Part shown: in pieces, positions 22,675 through 32,979 of the stretch
Numbering within the stretch: the first letter of the stretch is position 1
Layout of the letters: each line of letters begins with the position of its first letter
Source: Phialocephala subalpina
Lineage: Eukaryota; Ascomycota; Leotiomycetes; Helotiales; Mollisiaceae
DNA: 64,000 nucleotides
Direction of reading: 5' to 3'
Assembly (NCBI GenBank): GCA_900073065.1
Contig: FJOG01000006.1
Coordinates: forward strand, 1,594,881 to 1,658,880
Notes under the pieces: model-generated
Databases searched by the model: none
Told to the model about the DNA's origin: nothing
The model's input: only the letters and a program-made list of their open reading frames with translations
Translations under genes and position numbers: made by a program

Positions 22675-24618
22675 ATGCGCCTATCATGGCTGCTGTCGCT
22701 GCCCGCCATGCTGTCGGCCGTTTCGGCCATGGCCGTCGAGAAACGGGATGCCGATTTCCTCAGCGTGCGGACGAAACAACATAAGGATATGAGTGGGAAG
22801 GGAGGTGATCCGAAGGGGAAATATTTTCGTGAGTTGCATCCGGTCGCGTGCTTGAACTTCCCTCGCACTCCAGATAACACTTTTGCTAATGCAAGTTGAT
22901 GCAGATGAGAGCGTGTACGTATTGACCATGCTGACGTTAAATCCCTTACCGGGGTGCTGTTATCGAGTCTTTCGGTGATCGTAATGCTGACAATATTGGT
23001 CATAGGTTCCATCCCCATTATGATGGCAGGTACGCTAATTGCTCCTTCCAGCACCATTATCGCGGATAGCATGCTGACGGGTTCCAACAGATTCGCAGAC
23101 AAACAGTTAGGGTACCGAGAACGAAGACTCGCCCTGTCGAACCTTATCCAAACATACCTCTCAACTTTCGCAGACATTGGAGTAGAGACATGGCTCATGC
23201 ACGGCACACTGCTGGGCTGGTGGTGGAATCGGAAGGTACGATTGACAATTGCAACTTCTCTCCCGTCTCTAATCACTCGCAGATTCTACCCTGGGATTCC
23301 GATTCCGATGTCCAAGTATCCGAAGCCTCGATACACTACCTCGCCTCATACTACAATATGTCCGTCTTCCACTACAAGACACCTCGGATACCTGAAGGAC
23401 GAGACTACATGCTGGAGGTCAATCCTCACTACGTCAACAGGGAGCAGTCGGACAAGTTGAATGTCATTGATGCGAGATGGGTAGATACTACGAGTGGCTT
23501 GTTCATTGATATCACGACAGCAAGATACAATCACACGCATCCAGCTGGACCAGGAATGCTCAGTTGTAAGGATGGTCATGAATACAGGGTATGCTTCAGG
23601 TGGAACGGTTACGAGCTATGCTGATACTTCGCAGGATTCGTACATTTTCCCATTGAGAGATACATTCTTCGAAGGCGCGCCTGCCAAGATCCCGTTTGCA
23701 TACAAGGAGCTCCTGGAGGCGGAGTACAAGGAGAAGGCCCTTACATTGACCGATTTCGAAGGGTATGCTTGTGCTAATAATTTGATCGGGGGTCGTACTA
23801 ACCTTTCCAGGCATCATTTCGACGAGCAGAAATTCGAATGGATACCAGTCCCCAAGAAAGTTGAGCCAAAGAAGGAACAAAAGAAAGCAGAGCCCAAGAA
23901 AGAAGAGAAGAAGGCAGAACCACCTAAACAACAAACTCAAAATCAGCAAGGTCAGCAGAAACAAGACCAACCGCCACAACAGAACACGCAAAATAACCAG
24001 CAAAAGCAGCAAACTGATCAGCAGAAACCACCCGCTCAACAAGACAAGCCCAAATCTGACGATAAACCACAAGCGTCATCAAGGGGTCAAGCACAAGGAC
24101 AACAGTCTCCGCCTCCTGTAGCCAAGCAAGGTACCCAACCTGTAGCCTCGAAACAAGCCGAACCTCAAAAGCCAGCTATTCAAGCCAAAGCCGAGGAGAA
24201 GGCGTTGAAAGTTGAGGAAAAGAAGAAAGAAAAGTTGGAGAAAGTAGAAGACAAGCGAAAAGCGGCAGAGCAACAGGCCATCAAGAAGGAGGCACAGAAA
24301 GAGGAACAGAGGCAGAAAGATCTCAAGATTGAGGCAGAGATCAAGAAGCAAAAGGCTGAGATGGAGGCCAAGGAGGCTGCCGAAATTCCGGAGGAGGACA
24401 AAAATGTCGTAGTCAAGGACCAACCCAAGGGTGAATCTCAGAAGACTTCCGAAGCGCCAAAGCAAGACTCGAAACCCTCAACCGACAAATCGAAGCAAAA
24501 CCCGAAAGCCGAGGAAGAAAGGAAGAAGGCACAAGAGAAAGCTGATGCTGAGAAAAAGAAGAGTCAGAAGAGTGAGGTCCGGAATACCGACAAGCCAAAG
24601 AGGGAGTTCACTGCCTGA
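22675..24618 (+). CDS. LicD-family protein, MNN4-like (mannosylphosphate transfer)
   Basis: Seven exons (22675-22828, 22905-22914, 23006-23029, 23091-23235, 23283-23588, 23635-23762, 23811-24618) give 524 residues; every junction keeps frame. Residues 1-20 are a signal peptide. The LicD core is seen as FHPHYDGRFADKQLGY, then WLMHGTLLGWWWNRKILPWD and DSDVQVSE, with DARWVDTTSGLFIDIT further on. From about residue 265 the tail is a long Lys/Glu/Gln-rich low-complexity region, as in the Lys-Glu tails of yeast Mnn4. By family, it promotes transfer of mannosyl-phosphate to glycans in the Golgi. Exon 2 is only 10 nt with the acceptor chosen; an acceptor at 22895 would add three residues. Nothing ties it to the RiPP locus except position. 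Confidence 0.85.
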
Positions 24619-26439
24619 AGTTTTACTTGTGAGAGTCGATAACAGGTTTTGCACTTCATAATGTCCACGACCTTCTTGGACAATCTGCATTTTGTCGCAT
24701 CTCAGTGTGTACTTCTAGGATTGTGGTTTGCATAGCCGGCGTTCGTGATTGGGATGGGGAATATCCATGGACAGTTGGAGTTGGATGTGGTCTCTTTACA
24801 TATTGTGGGGATGATCGGTGTTCAGGGATACATAGATCTGATTTCTGTAATTCTAGTTTCTAAATGGAAGTGCGGAGTAAGACAACTCGATTGCGTTCAT
24901 TTTGTCGCAAGTGAGGAAGTTCCCGAATCGGTTTTTTTAAGGAGTGTCATTCCTTCCAGTTTTGGTGAGTTAGTCTCTGCAATCGAATGGGAAAATATTC
25001 TAATCTCGTTCTTCACGCACAAGACATTTTTTCTTTCTCGCCGACCTTTCATGGAACCTTCAGCGGCAATCGATCTTTGACACGGCATCCTCAAGAGTCA
25101 CTCGGCCTGCGAGAATTGCTGTTCGCCGCCAAGTGGCTGGCGAGGAGCGATGAAGTTGCACAAACACTGAGCACCTAGTTGCATCTATTTCTTATTCCCA
25201 GCTACTTTCGTCGACATGTGATATCGGTATTACCAAATACCGACACACCGATTGCCCATGTGGGCTTTGACATAGCACGTAAAGTTTGGATTTGAGTTCT
25301 TTAGTGTACAATGCGATGTTTCGAATTTGGCTTTCCGATTCTTCTTGGCATATTCTAAGCCCGAACAAACACAGCACTTGCAACTGCACGCTGTCAAGCT
25401 CAAAGGCAATCGAGTGTTTGTAAGTACTCAACCAATGAGAAAATACTCTCATATCTAATCAAGCATTTTGTTTGTCACCCTGTTAAAGCGATTGGGTCTG
25501 ATGTTGCGGCTACTTACATATTCGATGAACCACGAGGCCCAAGTAATGCTTCCAGCCAGCGAAGAAATGTAGTTCTAGATTATGCATAAGTCATTGCTGG
25601 TGCTGCCGAACTCTGATTTGTTTTTGTTGTTCATTCTGCTGTACATCTTTTCGTAAGCTAGTATGTGTGGTAACAAGCATCACACTTGAAATGTCTCCGC
25701 AAACTGCAGATCATCAATTCATTGGTACCCGGCTACACCAACTTCAGGCATGCTTTCGATCCGAATCAAACTCTTAATGAAGAGAAGGTTGCGGGGAGGC
25801 ACGAAACATCTCCGCGTCAGCAAGCTTCTTAAAAGCTTGTATTGTACTGTGGGAGATCTGAGCACGACACCTGATTGGTGCTCGCCTCCACATACCCATC
25901 ATATTGGCTTTGGGCAGCTCTTATTGTTATTCGGTACTGCGCTCTTCGACTAGTGCTCTCGGGTTCCATGCCCAAAGTGAGGCGAACAAGCTCATACTTC
26001 CTCGTTCTCTATTTAACATTATGTACGCATGGCTCTCATGCTCTTTTCGCTCTGAGGGTTCTAATAAAAGTTCAGCTTGGCTTCCAATGAGCTTGCCATA
26101 TATCATACCCGGATTTTTCGGGTCTTGCGTGATTTTAAGTTGAGGGCCGAAGTCTTGACAGGAGACGAAGATTCAAGGCAAGAACTTAATCACCAACGCC
26201 CAACTTTGTGGATGAACCATGACTCACCATGCTCTGTTTATGAAATGCTCAGAAGACTGATAAGAACGGAATGGCTCACAAGAAGACCTCGTCTGACATC
26301 TTTTCCACTTCGTTTTGGGAAGCGTTTTCGGACTTTGGGTTATCACAACTCGTGATGTCCACATCCCTCTCATCTATCAGAGCCCGTGACCCCATACTGA
26401 TGCTGTGTTGCTTGAAACATTCTTACCGAGCAAGAAGGG
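24619..26439. other. Intergenic region
   Basis: 1.8 kb with no frame showing a known domain. Nothing else seen. Confidence 0.5.
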
Positions 26440-28080
26440 ATGGAACACCACGACCTCCAGGACGGATTCACTCCAATTCCCTCAAATCCTCACCTTCACC
26501 ACAAGTTTGTCCCAAATGTCGCCCTCCCGCCTCCTCCCGTCCCACCAATCCCGCCCATCCCAAATTCACTCGAACACCGTCCAAACTTCCGCTCACTTTC
26601 ATTCTCCAAACCCACCATCCTCCAATTCGAAGAATTCCCAAATATGAACCTCGCGTTCTACCTCGACCTCATCTCACCAAACGATGTAAGCAATTTACCA
26701 GACGCGGTTATCACGTCTCCGAGACAACAATTGGAGAAACAGGTTATGGCGCGCGAAGAGAATGTTCCTTTTCAGCTGGAGAATTCGACTCAAATTGGGA
26801 CCGAAATGCAGAACCAGAGTTTTTCGAGGAAGAGTTCGAGTTTGGCGACTAAGATGCCGATAGACGCGTTTACGGCAGGAGAGAATGTCACGACTTTCAG
26901 CGCGCCGGGATGGAAGACGGATGTTAAGCTTGTTGTCTTTGAGAGGGAGTTTCATGTTCATTCTGTTGTCTTGAGATTGTATTCTGGATTCTTTCGGAAT
27001 GCATTGGATCTCATTGATCGCGATGGAGGCGGGGTAGCGACAACTAGGAGGTTTCGGTACGAATTCGTCTCAGTCGGTGCAGTGGCTCTAGATGGTGGAA
27101 GAGGCGCAAGAGAAGGAGGATGGACTTTAGAGAGAGCTCCAGAGGTAATTGTCACGCTCTTCGTTCTTATTTCCATCTCAAGAGACAGAACTGACGCGTC
27201 ACAGAAACCTCAAACCCCCTCACCATCACCTACCCTACCCAAAGATCACCAAATCCCACCAAACGGCCACGGCAACCCCTCAAACCCAACCCAAGACCCA
27301 TCCAAAGAACTCGCATTCGGCAAACTCCTTTGTGCTTTCTACAATAAACCTTTCTCCGTTTCGTCATTCCAGGAACTAGTCTCTATCACGCGTCTAGCGG
27401 AGCAATTCTCGTCTCTTCCTTACCTCTCTTCAAGTTTATACGTCGCGTTATGGCATTCTCCTAATTTAGTTTCTAAGATTAGGAAATATAGGAGGGAGAT
27501 GTTACTTCTAGCAATGAAGTTGAGACATCGGTTGTTGTTTAGGGAAGCGTTGATTCATGTTGTGAGTCAGTGGAAGGGCTACGACAGCATGTTCGAGGGA
27601 AAATACAGACTGATTTGCACGATCACCAAGTCGTACAATGGGGTTTGTGAGAAAGTCTTGAAGGTCAATCAGGAGGTATTTGCGGTATTGGCGAAGGATG
27701 AGGGGCAAGTTGGTTTATTTGCGAACATGAAGGAGGATATTTATGGGGCTCTTGGGATGATGGATAAGAGTGAAAGCCTTATGGGAAATCGACTACTGTA
27801 TGAGAACTTGAGGGCGCAGGTTGCGGAAAAACACGACTGGAGCATTCCACCATACGGTCCTGACCGCTTCAAAGCTGAGAGAGCAGAGGTAAAAGAGAAA
27901 TTGAAGGAGTTGAGGGATAGTCTGAAGGAGCTGTTATCAAGCAAGCTTGCTTTGGAGAGGAATTTCAGTGGTGCGAAGGATGCGGAGGAGGGGATGAATG
28001 AGGAGTTGAAGATGGGCTTTCTCTGTGCGGAGGTCGAGGATGAAGATTTGCCGTGGGATCTGGATGAAGAGGAGTGGTGA
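26440..28080 (+). CDS. BTB/POZ-like domain protein, family member 1
   Basis: Two exons (26440-27144, 27205-28080) if the 60-nt in-frame segment 27145-27204 (GTAATT...CACAG) is an intron; this gives 526 residues. Without splicing the frame stays open and inserts a hydrophobic stretch, so retention is possible. The N-terminal 150 residues are Pro-rich. A BTB-like core begins at GWKTDVKLVVF, then FHVHSVVLRLYSGFFRNAL. A helical region follows (AFGKLLCAFYNKPFS, ITRLAEQFSSLPYLS). The C-terminus ends EDEDLPWDLDEEEW, a box shared with the genes at 37332 and 39342. Such proteins are common in Leotiomycete-type genomes; the function is unknown, perhaps a substrate adaptor by analogy to BTB proteins. 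Confidence 0.75.
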   Translation: MEHHDLQDGFTPIPSNPHLHHKFVPNVALPPPPVPPIPPIPNSLEHRPNFRSLSFSKPTILQFEEFPNMNLAFYLDLISPNDVSNLPDAVITSPRQQLEKQVMAREENVPFQLENSTQIGTEMQNQSFSRKSSSLATKMPIDAFTAGENVTTFSAPGWKTDVKLVVFEREFHVHSVVLRLYSGFFRNALDLIDRDGGGVATTRRFRYEFVSVGAVALDGGRGAREGGWTLERAPEVIVTLFVLISISRDRTDASQKPQTPSPSPTLPKDHQIPPNGHGNPSNPTQDPSKELAFGKLLCAFYNKPFSVSSFQELVSITRLAEQFSSLPYLSSSLYVALWHSPNLVSKIRKYRREMLLLAMKLRHRLLFREALIHVVSQWKGYDSMFEGKYRLICTITKSYNGVCEKVLKVNQEVFAVLAKDEGQVGLFANMKEDIYGALGMMDKSESLMGNRLLYENLRAQVAEKHDWSIPPYGPDRFKAERAEVKEKLKELRDSLKELLSSKLALERNFSGAKDAEEGMNEELKMGFLCAEVEDEDLPWDLDEEEW

Positions 28081-28924
28081 AGCGACGGGGGGAGGAGGTA
28101 ATGTGTAATAATGACATGAAGGTTTCTTTGGCAACAAGGAATATGGCGCTGAAGTATGATAGAGATTGTAAAAATTGCCTAGATGTAGAGATACCATTAC
28201 TCAGCTACTGAAACGTCAATGAATGTTCAATAGAGGACCACTTGCCTAGACCCGAGATATTGGAGAATGACTTGGTGATCTAATTCGCGTTTGAAGAGGA
28301 CTAACAGTAAGAAGCTTGCCCACATTTTGCACCATCGTTAACAAGATTTGGTATGAAGAACATCATGTATTTGTACCCCTTTTCAAGGTTCGTCAATTGT
28401 ACCCGCAATGTCGGGACATTCCCCGGGCGAATCGACGCTAGAATCGACGCTAGTCTCGCTTCCCCTGCGTTAGAACCAATGACGTCTACGACTTTTAATT
28501 NNNNNNNNNNNNNNNNNNNNNNNNNNNNNNNNNNNNNNNNNNNNNNNNNNNNNNNNNNNNNNNNNNNNNNNNNNNNNNNNNNNNNNNNNNNNNNNNNNNN
28601 NNNNNNNNNNNNNNNNNNNNNNNNNNNNNNNNNNNNNNNNNNNNNNNNNNNNNNNNNNNNNNNNNNNNNNNNNNNNNNNNNNNNNNNNNNNNNNNNNNNN
28701 NNNNNNNNNNNNNNNNNNNNNNNNNNNNNNNNNNNNNNNNNNNNNNNNNNNNNNNNNNNNNNNNNNNNNNNNNNNNNNNNNNNNNNNNNNNNNNNNNNNN
28801 NNNNNNNNNNNNNNNNNNNNNNNNNNNNNNNNNNNNNNNNNNNNNNNNNNNNNAACCCGCGTACTTCGACGCGCGCTTCCTTCCTCATCAACTCCTCAAT
28901 TGCACTCGAAGCATTATTCAATTA
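28081..28924. other. Intergenic region containing assembly gap
   Basis: The gap of Ns at 28501-28853 removes most of the photolyase promoter. The bases either side carry no supported gene. Confidence 0.6.
28501..28853. other. Assembly gap (353 N)
   Basis: Run of unknown bases; its real length may differ. Confidence 0.98.
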
Positions 28925-30823
28925 ATGTTTGTCTTGCCATTGAGAAGCATCAGAACCCAGCTGTGTTCGCGAACATTTGTCCGACTCTCTTTCCAACATC
29001 GAATTCCAAGACGCTCTTTCACCTCCACCCCTATCCTCAACATGCCTCCCAAGAAAGCTGCTGCGAATGGCAAACGCAAGGCTTCATCACCGCCAGAGTC
29101 CTCGAATGGTACCAAAAAATCGAAGACTAGCTCCTTGGACGACCTTCGCAAGCCCCACGAGAAAGCCCAAGAAGCAGAGGACAATGGCATCGTGCTGCGG
29201 AAATTCTACCCTCACGAGATGAGCAATGCTAGAGCCCTCGCATATAACGCAAACGAACTGCCTCGACCTATCGATGATCTCGCCCAAGTTCTTGGAGAAA
29301 CAAAATCCGAAAGAGCGAAGATTGAAGTCAGGGATGCAGTTGTCCATTGGTTCAAATGCGATTTGAGATTGAAGGATAATAAGGCACTACACCTCGCGAG
29401 CGAGAAGGCAAAGAGTAGGGGCGTTCCACTTATCTGCATCTATATCGTTAGCCCGCAGGATTTCGAAGCCCATCTGACAGCTCCTGTTCGAGTGGACTTC
29501 ATTCTGAGGACATTGGAGATAGTGAAGAAGGATCTTGCTGCGCTTGACATCCCGCTGTACGTTGAGACTGTCGAAAAGCGGAAGTCCCTTCCCGGACGGG
29601 TGCTGGAATTGCTGCAGAAGTGGGGAGGAAGCCACTTGTTTGCGAATGTCGAATACGAAGTGGATGAATTGAGGCGCGAGGCGAAGATGGTGCAGATGTG
29701 TCTCGAGCAGGGTATTGCGATGGACGTCGTCCCTGATACCTGCGTGGTCGGCCCGGGAGAACTTGCAAGCGGTCAAGGAAAACAATATTCTGTCTATACC
29801 CCATGGTACAGGGCTTGGGTGGCACATATTCACAGCCACTCCGAATTGCTGGACCTTTTTGATGAGCCTGGGAAGAATCCTGGAAGCGCGAGACAGAAGT
29901 TCAAGGATCTATTCGCGAGCGACGTCCCAGCCGCGCCGAACAATAAAAAGTTGAGCGATGAGGAAAGGAAAAGGTTTACATCTATGTGGCCGCCAGGAGA
30001 ACACGAAGCTGAGGAACGACTTGCGAAATTCTGTGATGAGCGTATTGCCAAATACGGCGAGCATCGAAATTTCCCTGCCGAGGGAGCAACGTCGAGTCTA
30101 AGTGTCCATTTTGCGAGTGGCACATTAAGCGCCAGGACAGCAATACGGTCAGCACGAGACAAAAATACCACGAAGAAGCTTGATGGGGGCAATCAAGGAA
30201 TTCAAACTTGGATCAGTGAGGTTGCTTGGAGGGACTTCTACAAACACGTTATGGCACACTGGCCATATGTTTGTATGAACAAGCCGTTCAAGCCTGAATA
30301 CACGAATATCGATTGGGAGTACAACCAAGAACAATTCAAGGCCTGGTGTGAAGGGAAGACTGGATATCCAATAGTCGATGCTGCGATGAGACAATTGAAT
30401 CATTGTGGATACATGCACAATCGATGTCGAATGATTGTCGGATCATTTTTGGCTAAACATCTGTTGTTGGATTGGAGAATGGGAGAGCGATACTTCATGG
30501 AGCATCTCATAGACGGAGACTTTGCTTCAAATAACGGAGGATGGGGGTTCAGCGCTTCCACAGGAGTCGATCCGCAACCATACTTCCGAATCTTCAACCC
30601 TTTGCTGCAGAGCGAGAAGTTTGATGCTGAGGGAGAGTACATACGGAAATGGGTGCCTGAGCTGAAAAGTATTGAAGGGAAAGCAATTCATGATCCCTTT
30701 GGTAGAGGAAAAGGAGTCGTCGCGAAGAAGAACGGGTACCCCGAACGAATTGTTGACCACAAGGCGAGTCGGGAAAGAGCGCTGACAAGGTACAAGGAAG
30801 GGCTTGGTCGGGACACAACTTAA
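28925..30823 (+). CDS. phr1: CPD-type DNA photolyase
   Basis: Light-driven repair of cyclobutane pyrimidine dimers. Intronless, 632 residues. The DNA photolyase domain starts at VVHWFKCDLRLKDNKAL, with the antenna-binding half following. The FAD half shows TSSLSVHFASGTLSAR, WISEVAWRDFYKHVMAHWP, GYPIVDAAMRQLNHCGYMHNR, FASNNGGWGFSASTG and DPQPYFRIFNP. These are the FAD-binding and electron-transfer regions of class I CPD photolyases and look intact. The first 39 residues are basic with few acids (many Arg, Ser, Thr), like a mitochondrial presequence. A second Met (29042) starts MPPKKAAANGKRK, a nuclear-localisation-like sequence. Two starts could give mitochondrial and nuclear forms; that is inference. 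Confidence 0.93.
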   Translation: MFVLPLRSIRTQLCSRTFVRLSFQHRIPRRSFTSTPILNMPPKKAAANGKRKASSPPESSNGTKKSKTSSLDDLRKPHEKAQEAEDNGIVLRKFYPHEMSNARALAYNANELPRPIDDLAQVLGETKSERAKIEVRDAVVHWFKCDLRLKDNKALHLASEKAKSRGVPLICIYIVSPQDFEAHLTAPVRVDFILRTLEIVKKDLAALDIPLYVETVEKRKSLPGRVLELLQKWGGSHLFANVEYEVDELRREAKMVQMCLEQGIAMDVVPDTCVVGPGELASGQGKQYSVYTPWYRAWVAHIHSHSELLDLFDEPGKNPGSARQKFKDLFASDVPAAPNNKKLSDEERKRFTSMWPPGEHEAEERLAKFCDERIAKYGEHRNFPAEGATSSLSVHFASGTLSARTAIRSARDKNTTKKLDGGNQGIQTWISEVAWRDFYKHVMAHWPYVCMNKPFKPEYTNIDWEYNQEQFKAWCEGKTGYPIVDAAMRQLNHCGYMHNRCRMIVGSFLAKHLLLDWRMGERYFMEHLIDGDFASNNGGWGFSASTGVDPQPYFRIFNPLLQSEKFDAEGEYIRKWVPELKSIEGKAIHDPFGRGKGVVAKKNGYPERIVDHKASRERALTRYKEGLGRDTT

Positions 30824-31463
30824 TGAGTTTCTTCATTGGAGGAACTCATTATGGTTCGATAATCTCCAAAGCTTGGATCAATTAGCGCAGTCAACGACAA
30901 TCAGAAACAGGGGGCGAATCACGTGTTTCCCCCTTTCGCCTCCAGACCTTCGCCTAATCCCTGCTGAGACTCGGATCATATCTGATCGTTTTGATCTCAT
31001 ACATCTTCCGTCTCCGAACCATCCAAAGTCACAATGGCTTTTCACACCGAAGATTACCAGTGCCAAGGATCTTACGTCGCATTGCAAGCTGTGCAACCCA
31101 TACCAATCCAGAAAGCGTTTTCGTCGGAGGTCTTGGTTGGTGGAAAGTCAGCCGCCTCCCAAACGCTCCCCGCTAGATTGTCTGATCTTCTCTGATCTGG
31201 CACAAATGACATCCATCTAATCATATCGTATCGTATCTCATCTTATAAAACTTATAAGAACATCGTTTCCCACCAAGTACTGGTAAGGCCACGCATTTGC
31301 CAACTGTTTTGATTCACTCCTTACTTGTCTATTTTTCCATTCTTTTCGCAGCTGTGCTGTCGCCAATCTTTTCCTGACACTGCTCTGTTTTGTTCTACTG
31401 TCTCTTCAAATCCAAAACCAAACGATAATCTCGAATCTTTGTTCTATCAAACCAATCGACATC
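30824..31463. other. Intergenic region
   Basis: Photolyase 3' flank and promoter of the small secreted protein. A 30-base run of tcgtatc/tctcatct with cttataa twice occurs near 31222-31256, a possible core promoter. No gene supported. Confidence 0.45.
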
Positions 31464-32117
31464 ATGCGTTTCTCTACCTCGCTCGCGATTCTCCTCTCCC
31501 TCGCTTCCACTTCTCTTTCGGCACCGGTCGACAAGCGTGCTGCGGCTGGTGTTCTCACTGTTCAGACGTATAATGACTTTTCTGTTTCCTCTGGAGTGGC
31601 TGGAAATGCCCTCGCAGAAGTGAACGCCAAGTTTCCCGTAAGCTATCCCTTCTCCAGCTTCAAGCTCTCCCCTTCTAACAAGTTTTCTTACAGGTCGATC
31701 AGACGAATCTTGCCGGCGTTGCGGCTGCCGATCTTGCCATTATTTCCACGGCCGCCCAAGTCTCTGAAGATGCTGAGACCGGAACTGGGGGTAAGATATC
31801 TCAATGTTCCTGAGCTCTTGGAACATTCAGAGAAGTCGTATGCTGATTTCGAATTTCAAGGATTCAACGATGCGATCGCCGCCGCTGGAGGAACTGGCAC
31901 CACAGCCGGAACAGCTCTCCAAAACGGCAAGATAAAGAACAAGGTCCTGAAGTTGCAGACCGATGTATTAAGGATCCAAATCGAGGTCGCGCAAGGAAAT
32001 ACAGCAAGCCAGAGTGAGCTTGCTGGACAGCAGACGAAGTTGGCTACCAATGTTGCGCTTGACAAGAAGGCGGCTGGACAGGCTGCTACTGCCATTAGCT
32101 TTTCGGGAAGTGATTAA
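31464..32117 (+). CDS. Conserved small secreted protein
   Basis: Three exons (31464-31637, 31694-31790, 31861-32117) give 175 residues. A signal peptide covers residues 1-20, then a Lys-Arg site (DKRAAAG). The mature part is Ala-rich and helical without cysteines: VLTVQTYNDFSVSSGVAGN, AEVNAKFPVDQTNLAGV, ETGTGGFNDAIAAAGG, QNGKIKNKVLKLQTDVLRI. I recognise this layout from a widespread group of uncharacterised fungal small secreted proteins; it somewhat resembles hydrophobic-surface-binding (HsbA-like) proteins in being helical and Ala-rich, but I would not name it so. The function is unknown. Confidence 0.82.
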   Translation: MRFSTSLAILLSLASTSLSAPVDKRAAAGVLTVQTYNDFSVSSGVAGNALAEVNAKFPVSYPFSSFKLSPSNKFSYRSIRRILPALRLPILPLFPRPPKSLKMLRPELGVRYLNVPELLEHSEKSYADFEFQGFNDAIAAAGGTGTTAGTALQNGKIKNKVLKLQTDVLRIQIEVAQGNTASQSELAGQQTKLATNVALDKKAAGQAATAISFSGSD

Positions 32118-32979
32118 TTGCGCGGTTGAGGTTTTGGTTGGAGAGAGGAAGGCAGGGAGGAGGTAGAGGGGAAAGGCTGGCTTTAATGTAAATATTTATG
32201 TGGGGTATTATGGCTGGCCTAGAGTTGCTAATGCACATTGATTGGATGGTGTCTCTTCATGCTTGAATGTACGTACAATTTGATGGACGGATGTACCGCA
32301 ACCGCCAGCTTCTTGAATCTCCCAGCCCTGCCTGGACTTTCTTAGGCTAGTCGGGAAATCGGAAATTTGAAGCGCTAGCAACCACAAATGAAGAGACGAT
32401 AGATGGGACCTTGACGGTACAAAATGCTAAACGGTGTTGGACGAGACGAGGTTGTGTGGGGAGCCGCAAACAATAGGTATAGGGCTGAACGTCGTACTGA
32501 TAGAAACAAGGGACGATTCAAACTTTCGGTTTGGAAGCCATGGAATTAGAGTTTTTTAGCCGGCTTAGAACACCAAATACAGTCAATAAAGTTCTAATAT
32601 CTCCAGACGTACAAGTGGGAAGGGCTTTGACTTCTGCGCTTGCAAAAGATTCAACCTTTTCAACAAATTCAGACTGGGGAAGTGCAATGATGTGTAACGA
32701 ACAGGCGTCCGAGGAGACCATGCGTATGAGAGCTGAGACTTGGAAACTACAAGTCTCGCTCTGCTAAATATAATTATAAGAGTTCAGCTGGAGGCTGGAT
32801 GTTGATAAAAATATCACTTCATCTCGGCTTGTGCCGAATTCGGCTAGAATGATCACCAGTGAGATCCAGATTCAGGAACGTCTCCCATTCAGGGGTACGC
32901 CCAACGCGTCTCCCTCCACACTTCACCTCCGCGATGTCTCAGAGAAAGAAATCCACCATGAGTTGCAGAAAAAGAATCG
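32118..32979. other. Intergenic region
   Basis: 3' flank of the secreted protein with the 24-nt dispersed block at 32317-32340, then the promoter of the GT32 gene. No gene supported. Confidence 0.5.

Noticed and set aside
23596..24465. Leu-rich minus-strand frames opposite the LicD tail
   Set aside because: Antisense of the Lys/Glu/Gln-rich tail naturally gives Leu/Phe-rich text.
22675..24618. LicD gene as a member of the RiPP cluster
   Set aside because: It is 2.8 kb away and the family acts on glycans; only position speaks for it.
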